64,000 nucleotides of DNA from a bacterium (GTDB lineage Bacteria > Pseudomonadota > Alphaproteobacteria > Caulobacterales > Caulobacteraceae): contig JAVBXP010000048.1 of assembly GCA_030824495.1 (NCBI GenBank), positions 1-64,000 on the forward strand. Direction: 5' to 3'. The notes beneath the pieces were generated by a model. It was not told the origin of the DNA. It ran no database searches and saw only the letters and a list, made by a program, of their open reading frames with translations. Positions 7,674-16,813 of the stretch are shown in pieces. The position numbers and the translations under genes were made by a program. Position 1 is the first letter of the stretch. Each line of letters starts with the position of its first letter.

Positions 7674-10115
7674 CTAGAACTCGGCGTGCAGGGTCAGGAT
7701 GAAGGTCCGGCGATAGCCAGGCTGGGCCTGGCCGTTACCGGTCAGGTTGGTGACCATGTCGCCGAGGTAGCGCTCGTCGAACAGGTTGGTCACGTTGGCT
7801 TGCAGGTAGGTGCCTTCCATGCCGAACTTGTCGAGCTTCCAGCGAGCGTCGAGGTCCCACAACGTGTAGCCGGGGAACTTCTCGGTGTTGGTCAGGTTGG
7901 ACCAACGATCGCCGACAAACTTGCCTTGAACGCCGAGGCTGACCGACTCGATCGGGTCGAAGGTCACGCGGACCGCGCCCTGGGTCTTGGGCGTTTCGTA
8001 GAGCGACTTGCCCTTGGTCGGGATCGGAACCGGCGACGACGTCGAGCCCGGAATGTCGTCTTGGATTTCAGAGTCGACGTACGAGAAGGAGGCGTAGGCG
8101 CTCAGATAGTCGGTGGGCTGCCAGCCGACCTGGCCGTCGAAGCCCTGCAGCTTGACGTCGCCGACGTTGGACGAGAAGGCGATCCCGGCTTGTTCGTCGA
8201 ACACGCGCTCGATGCGGTTGCTGAACTGGTTGTACCAGACCGAGGCCGCGGCCATGAACTGGCTGGTCTGATAGCGAACGCCCAGGTCGTAGGCTTGCGC
8301 CTTTTCCGGGCCGGGATCGACCAGCACGCGATCGTAGAGGTCGTCGGTACGCGGCGCCGAGAGCGTTTCGGCGTAGCTGGCGAACACCGTCAGGTCGTCG
8401 GTGAAGTCGTAGCTGACGCCGACGTTCGGCAGGACGTCGTCATACTTCAACGTCCACTCGCGAGGATTGCCGTAGCGGTTGGCGGCGTTGGAGTTGAGCG
8501 CGCTCTGCGGGAAGGTCACGAGCGGACGGCCGGTGCCATCATCAGTGCCCGGGATCGGGGTGCCGACCTGGGTGGTGCAGAAGGCGTCAAACGTGTTCTG
8601 CTGGTAGCAGAAGTTGTTCAACTCGCGCTTGAAGAAGGGCGCGCGCACGCCGATGTTCAGCAGCAGGCGCTCTTCCATGAAGCGGCCGCGATATTCGAAG
8701 GCCACCTGGTTCAGTTCGGCGACCGAGGCGCGGTCACGGCGGCGCAGATTGGTGCCGTCGGGCAGCAGGACTTGCTCGCCCTGGCCATCCTTGCCGGCGA
8801 AGACGTTTTCGGGATTGCCTTCGCGATCAACAAAACCGACGTCGCCGGTCTGGCGATGCTTGGCCTTGTCGTAGGTGTAGGCCAGGCGGACGCTCTGGGT
8901 GTCGGCGAACTTCCAGATCAGCGAGGAGGTCACGCCATAGCGACGGGTGTTCGTCGTGTTCGGACGATAGAGGGTGACGCGGTCGAGCAGATCGCCGTCG
9001 CCGTTCAGGTCCACGCCGGGCGAAGCGGTGTTGCCGCGTAGCTGGGCGTCAGTTTCAGCGAAGACCGCCGAGCCGCCGCCGTTGGCCAGGGTGTACTGGA
9101 ACGAGGGGTCAACCGTCAGAACCAGGTTGTCGCTGAGGTTCCAGGTGGACAGGCCGCGCAGGTTGCCGGTGTTCGACGGGTTGATGTTCACGCCGACGAA
9201 GGACGGGCAGACATCGGTTTGCGCGCCGGGACCGGGCGCAGGCAGGGCCGGGATGCACGAGTCATTGTAGACTAGCAGGCTGCGCTGGTTGAACTGCGCG
9301 AGGGTCACGCGGTTGATGAAGTTGTTGCGGTTCTCGTTGTAGTTCGCGATCAGGCTGGCCGAGCCGATGTCGCCGAAGTCTTGATCGATGCGGCCGTTGA
9401 CCTGCCACTTCTTGATCTTGCCGGGGGCGTCCTTCTGGGCGTCATGCGGGGTGAAGATCTCGTTGGTGGTGTAGAGGCCGGAGACCCAGGCTTTCGTACC
9501 CCAAGGACCAACCGCGCCGGTTTCGAGCGTGCCGTAGTAGCGCTGGTAGTTGTTGGAGCCGAAGGCGAGTTCACCGCGCATGCCGAACTCGTCAGCGGCC
9601 TTGCGGGTCACATAGTTGATGGTGCCGCCAGCGGCCGCGGCCGTGGGGCTGTCGACGTCGGTGGTGCCGAGGTTTACGGTGGCGCGCTCAATCAGATCCG
9701 AGTCCAGCTGCTGGTTCGGATAGATGGCGTAGTTGCCGCTGTCGTTGAGCGGCACGCCGTCCCACAGCAGCGCAACGCGCTGGGAATCGAAGCCGCGGAT
9801 GGTGATGTCGCCGCCGGCCGAACCGAAGGCGTCGTTGTTCGTGAAGTTGACGCCCGGCATCAGGTTCAGGGACTGCAGGATCGTCTGCCCAGGCACTTGG
9901 CGCTGGATAAATTCCTCGCTGATCGAAGCGCGCGACTTCGGGTCGCGTTCGGCGACGATAACGCCGCTCAGATCGGCCGGGCCGCGCGAACCGGTGACCA
10001 CCAGTTCTTCGACGGCGGCGGTGCCGCTCGATTGGGCCAGGGCGACGCTGCTGATCAGCAGGCCGCTGGCCAAGGCAGTGGTCGCGCAGAGTGCGCGAGC
10101 AAGCATTCTATTCAT
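7674..10115 (-). CDS. TonB-dependent outer-membrane receptor
   Basis: 813 residues. A signal peptide (ending VALAQ) is followed by a TonB-box-like segment VEELVVTGSRG, then the plug domain (about 60-170, with LMPGVNFTNNDAFGSAGGDITIRGF) and a 22-strand barrel region ending in aromatic F (ILTLHAEF). It imports an unknown large or scarce ligand across the outer membrane with energy from TonB. The start ATG at 10115 is chosen because AGGGG lies 7 bases before it; an in-frame ATG at 10130 overlaps that site. Its position just upstream of aguAB is suggestive but a terminator separates them. A carbohydrate, siderophore or other ligand cannot be told apart from sequence. Confidence 0.93.
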   Translation of the reverse strand: MNRMLARALCATTALASGLLISSVALAQSSGTAAVEELVVTGSRGPADLSGVIVAERDPKSRASISEEFIQRQVPGQTILQSLNLMPGVNFTNNDAFGSAGGDITIRGFDSQRVALLWDGVPLNDSGNYAIYPNQQLDSDLIERATVNLGTTDVDSPTAAAAGGTINYVTRKAADEFGMRGELAFGSNNYQRYYGTLETGAVGPWGTKAWVSGLYTTNEIFTPHDAQKDAPGKIKKWQVNGRIDQDFGDIGSASLIANYNENRNNFINRVTLAQFNQRSLLVYNDSCIPALPAPGPGAQTDVCPSFVGVNINPSNTGNLRGLSTWNLSDNLVLTVDPSFQYTLANGGGSAVFAETDAQLRGNTASPGVDLNGDGDLLDRVTLYRPNTTNTRRYGVTSSLIWKFADTQSVRLAYTYDKAKHRQTGDVGFVDREGNPENVFAGKDGQGEQVLLPDGTNLRRRDRASVAELNQVAFEYRGRFMEERLLLNIGVRAPFFKRELNNFCYQQNTFDAFCTTQVGTPIPGTDDGTGRPLVTFPQSALNSNAANRYGNPREWTLKYDDVLPNVGVSYDFTDDLTVFASYAETLSAPRTDDLYDRVLVDPGPEKAQAYDLGVRYQTSQFMAAASVWYNQFSNRIERVFDEQAGIAFSSNVGDVKLQGFDGQVGWQPTDYLSAYASFSYVDSEIQDDIPGSTSSPVPIPTKGKSLYETPKTQGAVRVTFDPIESVSLGVQGKFVGDRWSNLTNTEKFPGYTLWDLDARWKLDKFGMEGTYLQANVTNLFDERYLGDMVTNLTGNGQAQPGYRRTFILTLHAEF

Positions 10116-10122
10116 GTGAGAT

Positions 10123-10127
10123 CCCCT
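10123..10127 (-). promoter_or_regulatory. Shine-Dalgarno that decides the receptor start
   Basis: AGGGG on the minus strand, 7 bases before ATG 10115. The alternative in-frame ATG at 10130 would place this site inside the coding region. Confidence 0.65.
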
Positions 10128-10316
10128 CATTCGTCGAGCAAGGAGCGACAGGCTCCCCAGCCTTCGCCTCCAAACTTGACGGCCCTATAGCTTGGAAAAT
10201 TCGTCAGTGGGTGACGGATTCGTGACGCATCACCCTCTTGACGTTACAGCAGATCAATAAGGTGGCGCCTGTCGCTTTACAGACACGCTCCGCCGCGCGA
10301 GTTTCCGCGCGAGACC

Positions 10317-10321
10317 GGAGG
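10317..10321 (+). promoter_or_regulatory. Shine-Dalgarno for a TTG-started glycosyltransferase
   Basis: GGAGG stands 5 bases before TTG 10327. It supports the rare TTG start, since the first in-frame ATG would cut off the first transmembrane helix. Confidence 0.65.
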
Positions 10322-10326
10322 CGCCC

Positions 10327-11898
10327 TTGGCCCGCAACAGATTGTCCGCACACGGATTCGACGACCATTGGCGCGCGGTTCTGCTCATCACCGTCGCCCT
10401 GACGATCGTTCGGCTGGTGACGCTGTTCGCCTCTCCGCTCGAGCTTTACCCCGACGAGGCTCAATACTGGCTTTGGTCGCGCACGCTCGACTGGGGCTAC
10501 TATTCAAAACCGCCGATGGTCGCCTGGCTGATCTGGACGACGACCGCTATCGGCGGCGACGCCGAGCCCTGGGTCCGGCTGTCCTCGCCCCTGCTGCACG
10601 CCGGCACGACGCTGTGCGTCTACGGGATCGGGCGGCGGCTCTATGGATCGTCCAGCGGCTTTGCGGCCGCGGCGCTCTATCTGTTGATGCCGGCGGTGCA
10701 ACTCTCCTCGCTGGTCGTGGCGACCGACGCCTCGATGCTGCTGTTCCTGGCCCTGTCGCTGCTGGCCTATGTCGAACTGCCCACCTCGGAAGGACGCCGC
10801 CGCCTGTGGCTGGCGGCGGGATTTGGGGCCGCCACCGGCTTGGCGTTCCTGGCCAAGTACGCGGCGATCTACGCCCTGATCGGCCTGGCGCTGCACCTGC
10901 TCATTTCGCGGCAAGCGCGCGTGATCTGGAGCCTGAAGACCACCGCCCTGGCCCTGGGCGCCTTCCTGTTGGTGCTGGCCCCCAACCTCGCCTGGAACGC
11001 CGCCCACGGGTTCTCCACCGTCCAGCACACCGCCGCCAACGCCAATTGGAGCGGCCAGAGCCTGTTCAACTTCCAGGAGCTGAGCGACTTCGTCCTCTCG
11101 CAGTTCGGGGTGTTCGGGCCGATCCCGTTCGCGGTGCTGGTCGGCGGCGCGGTGCTGCTGGCCGTGCGCCGCCGATTGCAGCCGGCTGACCTGCTGCTGC
11201 TCTGCTATGCGGCGCCGCCCCTGCTGATCGTCACGATCCAGTCCTTCATCAGCCGCGCCAACGCCAACTGGGCGGGGGCGGGATATGTCGCCGGGATCGT
11301 GCTGGCCGCCGCTTGGCTGATGCGCTGGCGCGCGCGCTGGTGGCTGATCGGGGCTGTGGTGATGCAGGCTGCGGTGGCCGCTCTCTTCCTGGCCTGCGTG
11401 CTGATGCCGCCGCTCGCCGACACCCTGGGCCTGGCCAACGCCTTCAAGCGCGCCAAGGGCTGGGAACAGATGACCGAGGAGATCGCCAACCGGGCGCTGC
11501 GCGAGCCAACCGGCAGCCTGAGCGCCGTGGCCGTGGACGACCGCTTCATGTTCAACGCCGCGGCCTATTACGGACGCGAGTACTTTGGGAAGAACGGCGA
11601 GCCGCCGCTGAAGATGTGGGTGCGCGAAGCCCATCCGCAGAACCAGGCCGAGACCACCCAGCCGCTGACCGCTGAACTTGGCAAGCGCGTGCTGGCGGTC
11701 AGCCTGGAACCGGCCTTCGCTCCCGAGATGGCGGCCGACTTCAAGTCAGTGTCGAACTACCAGATCGTCAGCGTCTGGCTCGACAGCAAGCGCCGCCGGC
11801 GGGCCGAGATGTTCATCGGCGAGACCTTCGCGCCGATGCCCAGGGACCCGGTCACCGGCCTGCCCGTCAAGAAGCCGTCGATCCCCAAACAGCCTTGA
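10327..11898 (+). CDS. GT39/ArnT-like membrane glycosyltransferase
   Basis: 523 residues, starting at TTG. About 10-11 hydrophobic helices fill residues 18-360. The first periplasmic loop carries YPDEAQYWLWSRTLDWGYYSKPPMVAW, in which the acidic DE pair and the HP/PPM segment are the hallmarks of GT39/GT83 (PMT/ArnT-type) enzymes. Such enzymes take a sugar from a polyprenyl-phosphate carrier and transfer it in the periplasm to a lipid or protein. The C-terminal part (370-523) is a soluble periplasmic domain. No carrier-synthesis genes are nearby, so donor and acceptor are unknown. The 3' end overlaps the converging msrA by 32 bases. Confidence 0.88.
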   Translation: MARNRLSAHGFDDHWRAVLLITVALTIVRLVTLFASPLELYPDEAQYWLWSRTLDWGYYSKPPMVAWLIWTTTAIGGDAEPWVRLSSPLLHAGTTLCVYGIGRRLYGSSSGFAAAALYLLMPAVQLSSLVVATDASMLLFLALSLLAYVELPTSEGRRRLWLAAGFGAATGLAFLAKYAAIYALIGLALHLLISRQARVIWSLKTTALALGAFLLVLAPNLAWNAAHGFSTVQHTAANANWSGQSLFNFQELSDFVLSQFGVFGPIPFAVLVGGAVLLAVRRRLQPADLLLLCYAAPPLLIVTIQSFISRANANWAGAGYVAGIVLAAAWLMRWRARWWLIGAVVMQAAVAALFLACVLMPPLADTLGLANAFKRAKGWEQMTEEIANRALREPTGSLSAVAVDDRFMFNAAAYYGREYFGKNGEPPLKMWVREAHPQNQAETTQPLTAELGKRVLAVSLEPAFAPEMAADFKSVSNYQIVSVWLDSKRRRRAEMFIGETFAPMPRDPVTGLPVKKPSIPKQP

Positions 11899-12469
11899 GC
11901 GCCCGGTCGCGGCCGCAGCCGATTCGATAGGCGTTGTAGCTGCCTGGGTTCTTCTTGGCGTAGTCCTGGTGATAGGCCTCGCCCTTCCAGAAGGTCCCGC
12001 CGATCAGGACGCGAGTCGCCACCGGTTTGCCCAGCGTTTTGGCGACCTGGGCCTTCACCGCCTGGGCGGTGCGGGTTTCATCCTGATCACTGACAAACAC
12101 CGCCGTAGCGTAGGACGGGCCGCGATCGCAGATCTGCCCGCCCGCATCGGTGGGATCGATATTGTGGAAGAAGCCGTCGACCAGCTTGGCGTAGCTGATC
12201 TTGGCTGGATCGTAGGTGACCTTCACCGCCTCCAGGTGGCCCTTGTGATTGTCGTAGGTCGGGTTGCGCAGTGCGCCGCCGGCGTAGCCCACGACGACAT
12301 CGGTCACGCCGGGCAAATGCTCCATCGCCTTCTCTGCCGACCAGAAGCAGCCGCCGGCGAACACAGCGGTCTTGGTCGGCCCGGCGGCCCACGCCGCCGC
12401 CCCGATGGGGACAGCTCCCGAAAGACAGAACAAGGCCGTAAGGGCCAGGGCGGTCCGGGTCGGTTTCAT
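11867..12469 (-). CDS. msrA: Peptide methionine-(S)-sulfoxide reductase, exported
   Basis: 200 residues. The N-terminus is a signal peptide (about 1-29, ending AWAAG), then the MsrA catalytic motif GCFW (Cys41), followed by GYAGG, HLEAVKVTYDP and a C-terminal HQDYAKKNPGSYNAYRIGCGRD with the likely resolving cysteine. The enzyme repairs the S form of methionine sulfoxide in proteins; the signal peptide places it in the periplasm. This fits the neighbourhood's other periplasmic redox proteins. It overlaps the 3' end of the glycosyltransferase gene by 32 bases on the opposite strand. Confidence 0.95.
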   Translation of the reverse strand: MKPTRTALALTALFCLSGAVPIGAAAWAAGPTKTAVFAGGCFWSAEKAMEHLPGVTDVVVGYAGGALRNPTYDNHKGHLEAVKVTYDPAKISYAKLVDGFFHNIDPTDAGGQICDRGPSYATAVFVSDQDETRTAQAVKAQVAKTLGKPVATRVLIGGTFWKGEAYHQDYAKKNPGSYNAYRIGCGRDRALKAVWGSTAS

Positions 12470-12550
12470 GATCTCACCTTCGCGCGGCTACCTTAGGCGG
12501 CCGCTGCCTGGATGAGATACGCGCAATTTGGCCCGCTGGATGCGAAACCT

Positions 12551-12576
12551 TCTCCTCGCCCGCTTGCGGGGAGAGG
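12551..12576. repeat. Short palindrome of the CTCTCCCC/GGGGAGAG type (family C, single arm)
   Basis: TCTCCTCGCCCGC and GCGGGGAGAGGA form a hairpin with a two-base loop just after the stop of scoB. It resembles one arm of the element at 62168-62294. It could act as a terminator for scoB, though no T run follows. Confidence 0.55.
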
Positions 12577-12578
12577 AA

Positions 12579-13220
12579 CTAGAGCCCGACCTCGAACTCC
12601 GCTTCGGTCTTGGCCTTGATCTCATCGAGGGTGACGCCGGAGGCGAGGGCCGTCAGCTTCAGGGGCGACTTGCCGCGGTTGATCTCGAAGACGCCAAGGT
12701 CGGTGATCAGCAGATCGACCACGCCCGCGCCGGTCAGCGGCAGGGTGCAAGCTTTAAGCAGCTTGGGCGCGCCGGACTTCTCGACGTGATCCATGACCAC
12801 GACCACGCGCTTGACGCCCGCGACCAGGTCCATGGCCCCGCCCATGCCCTTGACCACTTTGCCCGGCACCATCCAGTTGGCCAGGTCGCCCTTTTCGGAG
12901 ACCTGCATGCCGCCCAGGATCGACAGGGCGATACGGCCGCCGCGGATCATCGCGAACGAGTCGGCCGACGAGAAGTAGGACGAGCTATCCAGCTCGGTGA
13001 TGGTCTGCTTGCCGGCGTTGATCAGGTCGGCGTCCTCTTCCCCCTCATAGGGGAAGGGGCCCATGCCCAGCATGCCGTTCTCGGACTGCAGGGTCACGTG
13101 CATGCCGGCCGGGATGTAGTTGGCGACCAGGGTCGGGATGCCGATGCCGAGGTTCACATAGAAGCCGTCGCGCAGTTCGCTCGCGGCGCGGGCGGCCATT
13201 TCGTCACGGGTCCAGGCCAT
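12579..13220 (-). CDS. scoB: 3-oxoacid CoA-transferase, subunit B
   Basis: 213 residues. Contains the CoA-transferase family motif SENGMLGMGP, whose glutamate (Glu47) forms the covalent CoA thioester intermediate. NLGIGIPTLVANYIP and the late GAMDLVAGVKRVVVVMDH segments are typical of subunit B. With subunit A it moves CoA from succinyl-CoA to acetoacetate (or another 3-oxoacid), feeding ketone bodies into acetyl-CoA. The ATG at 13220 is the family start; the extension to 13310 lies inside scoA. The gap to scoA is one base, indicating translational coupling and a shared transcript. Confidence 0.93.
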   Translation of the reverse strand: MAWTRDEMAARAASELRDGFYVNLGIGIPTLVANYIPAGMHVTLQSENGMLGMGPFPYEGEEDADLINAGKQTITELDSSSYFSSADSFAMIRGGRIALSILGGMQVSEKGDLANWMVPGKVVKGMGGAMDLVAGVKRVVVVMDHVEKSGAPKLLKACTLPLTGAGVVDLLITDLGVFEINRGKSPLKLTALASGVTLDEIKAKTEAEFEVGL

Positions 13221-13221
13221 C

Positions 13222-13941
13222 TTAGGCGCTCGCCTTTTCTTCGCGGGGACGGGTGGTAACCCGCTCGATGCGCTTCTCGAAGCTCGCGCCCTGGAAGATG
13301 CGATCCACATAGATGCCCGGCGTGTGGATGTTGTCCTTGTCGAGCGAGCCGATCGGAACCAGGTGCTCGATCTCGGCGATGGTGACCTTGCCGGCCGTGG
13401 CCATCATCGGATTGAAGTTCCGGGCGGTCTTTCGATAGACGAGGTTGCCCTCGGCGTCGCCGGTATGCGCCTTGACGATGGCCAGGTCGGCGGTGAGGCC
13501 GCGCTCCATCACATAGAGCTCGCCGTCGAACTCGCGGGTCTCCTTGCCCTCCGCCACCAGGGTGCCGACCCCGGTCTTGGTGAAGAAGGCCGGGATGCCC
13601 GCGCCGCCGGCGCGGATGCGCTCGGCCAGGGTGCCCTGCGGATTGAATTCCAGCTCCAGCTCGCCCGAGAGGTAGAGCTTCTCGAACAGCTTGTTCTCGC
13701 CGACATAGGACGAGATCATCTTCTTGATCTGCCCGCTCTCCAGCAGGACGCCGAGGCCGAAGCCGTCGATCCCGCAATTGTTGGAGACCACCGTGAGGTT
13801 CTTGACCCCGGTCTCGCGGATCGCCGCGATCAGGTTCTCGGGGATGCCGCAGAGGCCAAAGCCCCCGGCCATGATGGTCATGCCGTCGAAGAGCACCCCA
13901 GCCAGGGCTTCAGCGGCGTCCTTTTGGGTTTTTCCAGCCAT
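13222..13941 (-). CDS. scoA: 3-oxoacid CoA-transferase, subunit A
   Basis: 239 residues. Opens with [20 protein letters not shown], then [16 protein letters not shown] and [29 protein letters not shown], all diagnostic of subunit A of succinyl-CoA:3-oxoacid CoA-transferases. Together with scoB it activates acetoacetate. The gene order A then B with almost no gap is standard. It pairs functionally with the beta-oxidation genes elsewhere in the window, although it is transcribed separately. Confidence 0.93.
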   Translation of the reverse strand: MAGKTQKDAAEALAGVLFDGMTIMAGGFGLCGIPENLIAAIRETGVKNLTVVSNNCGIDGFGLGVLLESGQIKKMISSYVGENKLFEKLYLSGELELEFNPQGTLAERIRAGGAGIPAFFTKTGVGTLVAEGKETREFDGELYVMERGLTADLAIVKAHTGDAEGNLVYRKTARNFNPMMATAGKVTIAEIEHLVPIGSLDKDNIHTPGIYVDRIFQGASFEKRIERVTTRPREEKASA

Positions 13942-14013
13942 GACAGCCCTTTTAGCCGCAATCTGATGTTTGAGAACCGGGTGAGCCGAAAAAGTTCATC
14001 ACTTGATGAAACG

Positions 14014-15861
14014 CTACTCAGCGAGCTGCTTTGGCGACTTGGCCAGGACATCGGCCGCCTCGGTATTGATCGCCTTGCCACCATGGCGCGGGACGGAGAA
14101 CGGCTCGGGCGTCGGGGTGGCCATGTTGCCGCGCATGAGCCAGCGGCCGGCCTGGAGTCCCCCGGCGACCTGCAGTTCCAGACGCTCTGTGTCGCGGCGG
14201 CGGACGTCTCGGACGATCTCGGCGGCCTCCACCTCATCGACGCCGAGCTCGATCAGGGTGCGCTTGCCGAAGGTCAGGGCGGACTCGAAGGTTTCCCGGA
14301 TCTGGAAATCGACCCCGGCCTCGATCAGCCGCAGGGAGTGCCCGCGGTCGAAGGCGCGAACCAGCAGCTTGGCCAGCGGGAACTCGGCCTTGACCAGTTC
14401 GACGATCTTGTCGGCGACCTCGGGCTTTTCCACGCAGACCAGGATCGCCTCGGCGGTGTCGGCGCCTGAGGCGCGCAGCACGTCGAGCCGGGTGCCGTCG
14501 CCGTAATAGACCTTGAAGCCGAACGTGCTGGCGGCGCGGATCATCTCGACATCGGTCTCGATCAGGGCCACCTCGATGCCACGCGCCAGCAGCGGCTGGC
14601 TGACCACCTGGGCGAAGCGGCCAAAGCCGACCAGCAGGACGCGGCCCTCCAGGCCGGCGGCGGCCTCGATGCCGTCCATCGATTCCTTCGGCGCCGGCAG
14701 CAGCCGGTTCAGGACGATGACCACCAGCGGTGTCAGGGCCATCGACATGATCACGATTGCGGTCAGGGCGGCGCTGGTGCGCGCATCGAACACGCCGGCC
14801 GCGACCGCGGCCGAGTAGAGGACGAAGGCAAACTCGCCGCCCTGAGCGAACAGGGCCGCGCGCTGGATCGCCTCCCGGTGGTCGGCGCGAAACAGCCGCG
14901 CGACACCGTAGATGCCGGCCGCCTTGACCAGCATGAAGGCCACGACGCCGGTCAGGATCAGGCCCCACTCCGACACCACCACCGACAGGTCCAGCGACAT
15001 GCCGACGCTGAGGAAGAACAGGCCGAGCAGGATGCCGCGGAACGGTTCGACGTCGGCTTCGAGCTGATGGCGGAACACCGATTCAGAGAGCAGCACCCCG
15101 GCCAGGAACGCGCCCATCGCCATCGACAGCCCGCCCCATTGCATGAACAGCGCCGTGCCGAGCACCACCAGCAGGGCCGCGGCGGTCATGATCTCGCGCG
15201 CGCCGGTGCGGGCCAGGATCTGGAAGAACGGATTGAGCAGCCAGCGGCCGGCGGCGATCACCGCGGCGATGCAGGCCAGGCCGATCAGCACGGCCATCCA
15301 GACCGGACGGCCGGTATCGACGGCCGGCCCGCTCATCGAGGCCATCAGCGCCACGAGCGCCAACAGCGGCACCACCGCCAGGTCTTCCAGCAGCAGGATC
15401 GAGACGGCGCGCTGGCCGGCCTCGGTGGAGGTTTCGCCGCGCTCGTCGAGCATCTTCATGATCACGGCGGTGGACGACAGCACGAAGCCGCTGGCCCCGA
15501 TGATCGCGGCCTGGACCGGCAAACCGCCAAGCATGGCGACGCCCGACAGCAAGGCGCAGCAGAGCAGCACCTGGGCGGCGCCCAGACCGAAGATCTCTTT
15601 GCGGAGCGACCATAGCTTGGCCGGGCGCATCTCCAGCCCGATGATGAACAGGAACATCACCACGCCCAGCTCGGCGACGTGGAGGATCGCCTCGGGGTCG
15701 GCGAACAGCTTGAGCCCGAACGGGCCGATAACCAGGCCGGCGGCCAGATAGCCCAGCACCGAGCCCAGGCCGAGCTTGCGGAACACCGGCACGGCGATAA
15801 CCGCGGCGGCCAGCAGGGCGACAGCGTGCCCCAGGTTCATGCCCGCAGCCTCAGCCGCCAT
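14014..15861 (-). CDS. Kef-type monovalent cation/proton antiporter with TrkA-N domain
   Basis: 615 residues. Residues 1-390 form a CPA2 antiporter membrane domain of about 12-13 helices, with the characteristic ASGFVLSSTAVIMKML and LLLEDLAVVPLL segments; the D in LEDLAV is the ion-binding acidic residue. Residues about 408-525 form a TrkA-N (RCK) Rossmann domain (GRVLLVGFGRFAQVVSQPLLARG...IETD). Kef systems expel K+ in exchange for H+, gated by ligands on the RCK domain, and protect against electrophiles. The ATG at 15861 has GGAG at good spacing. No KefF/KefG partner is adjacent. Confidence 0.92.
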   Translation of the reverse strand: MAAEAAGMNLGHAVALLAAAVIAVPVFRKLGLGSVLGYLAAGLVIGPFGLKLFADPEAILHVAELGVVMFLFIIGLEMRPAKLWSLRKEIFGLGAAQVLLCCALLSGVAMLGGLPVQAAIIGASGFVLSSTAVIMKMLDERGETSTEAGQRAVSILLLEDLAVVPLLALVALMASMSGPAVDTGRPVWMAVLIGLACIAAVIAAGRWLLNPFFQILARTGAREIMTAAALLVVLGTALFMQWGGLSMAMGAFLAGVLLSESVFRHQLEADVEPFRGILLGLFFLSVGMSLDLSVVVSEWGLILTGVVAFMLVKAAGIYGVARLFRADHREAIQRAALFAQGGEFAFVLYSAAVAAGVFDARTSAALTAIVIMSMALTPLVVIVLNRLLPAPKESMDGIEAAAGLEGRVLLVGFGRFAQVVSQPLLARGIEVALIETDVEMIRAASTFGFKVYYGDGTRLDVLRASGADTAEAILVCVEKPEVADKIVELVKAEFPLAKLLVRAFDRGHSLRLIEAGVDFQIRETFESALTFGKRTLIELGVDEVEAAEIVRDVRRRDTERLELQVAGGLQAGRWLMRGNMATPTPEPFSVPRHGGKAINTEAADVLAKSPKQLAE

Positions 15862-16053
15862 TCAAGCTCCAGTTCGCGTCGAAGGGCCGTCGCTGTGGCG
15901 CGGGACCTGGGCTTATGTGGTGTCAAAACCCCCACCCGCGCAACCGGGCCGGCGACGAGAGCGGGCGCTAAGCCCACTCTCTTTGCACAACGACCTCAGG
16001 GCGCCGCCAAAACGCGCCCTAAATCATCGCCCGCCGGCCGGAGATCGGGCCAA

Positions 16054-16728
16054 TCAGCCCGTATAGGGGCGGAGGATGATCTCGACCCGCCGGTTCTTGG
16101 CGCGACCTTCCTCGGTGTCGTTGGTGGCGATCGGCTGGCTTGAACCACGGCCGGCGACATAGAGCCGGTCGCGCAGCACGCCGCCCCGATTGGTCAGGTT
16201 GTCGGCGACCGCCAGGGCCCGGCGCTCGGAAAGCTGTTGGTTGTAGTCGGCCCGGCCGATGGAATCGGCGTGGCCGACGACGTCCACCAGGGTCTGTGGG
16301 TATTCGTTCAGGCTGCGGGCGACCGAAGCCAGAGTATCGTAGAACTGCGGCTGAATGTCCGAGCGGTCGAAGCCGAACGTCACGTCGCTGGGCATCTGCA
16401 GGACGATGTTGTCGCCCTGGCGTTGGACCTCGACGCCGCTGCCGGCCAGGTCGCGGCGAAGCTGAGCCTGTTGGCGATCCATGTAGTTGCCGACCCCGGC
16501 GCCCGCCAAGGCGCCGACCCCCGCGCCGATCAGCGCGTTCTTGCGGCCCTGCTCGCTGCGGTTGGTGTTGGTGAGGTAGCCGAGCGCCGCGCCGCCCAAT
16601 GCGCCGGCCAATGCGCCGGTGCCGGTGTTGTTGCGAACCTGTTGTCCGGTGTAGGGGTCCACCGTGGTGCAGGCCGACATGGCGCCCGCGCCAAGGATGC
16701 AAGCCGCGAGGGCGGTCCAGTTACGCAT
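16054..16728 (-). CDS. OmpA-family lipoprotein (YiaD/Pal-like)
   Basis: 224 residues. A lipoprotein signal peptide ends at MSAC (Cys 20). Next is a glycine-zipper stretch (TGALAGALGGAALGYL and IGAGVGALAGAGVGNYM), then an OmpA C-terminal peptidoglycan-binding domain (about 110-220) with VVGHADSIGRADYNQQLSERRA and the final GRAKNRRVEIIL signature. It probably sits in the outer membrane and holds the peptidoglycan. GGAG is 7 bases before the ATG. It diverges from the oxygenase gene with only 85 bases in between, so both promoters share that gap. Confidence 0.93.
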   Translation of the reverse strand: MRNWTALAACILGAGAMSACTTVDPYTGQQVRNNTGTGALAGALGGAALGYLTNTNRSEQGRKNALIGAGVGALAGAGVGNYMDRQQAQLRRDLAGSGVEVQRQGDNIVLQMPSDVTFGFDRSDIQPQFYDTLASVARSLNEYPQTLVDVVGHADSIGRADYNQQLSERRALAVADNLTNRGGVLRDRLYVAGRGSSQPIATNDTEEGRAKNRRVEIILRPYTG

Positions 16729-16813
16729 TACTGATCTCCAGGTGATGGGACGTCAGGTGCGAACGCCGTCGCTACGGTCAAGGTTCCCGGTTCGCCCGGG
16801 TGAAGGATCAAAC

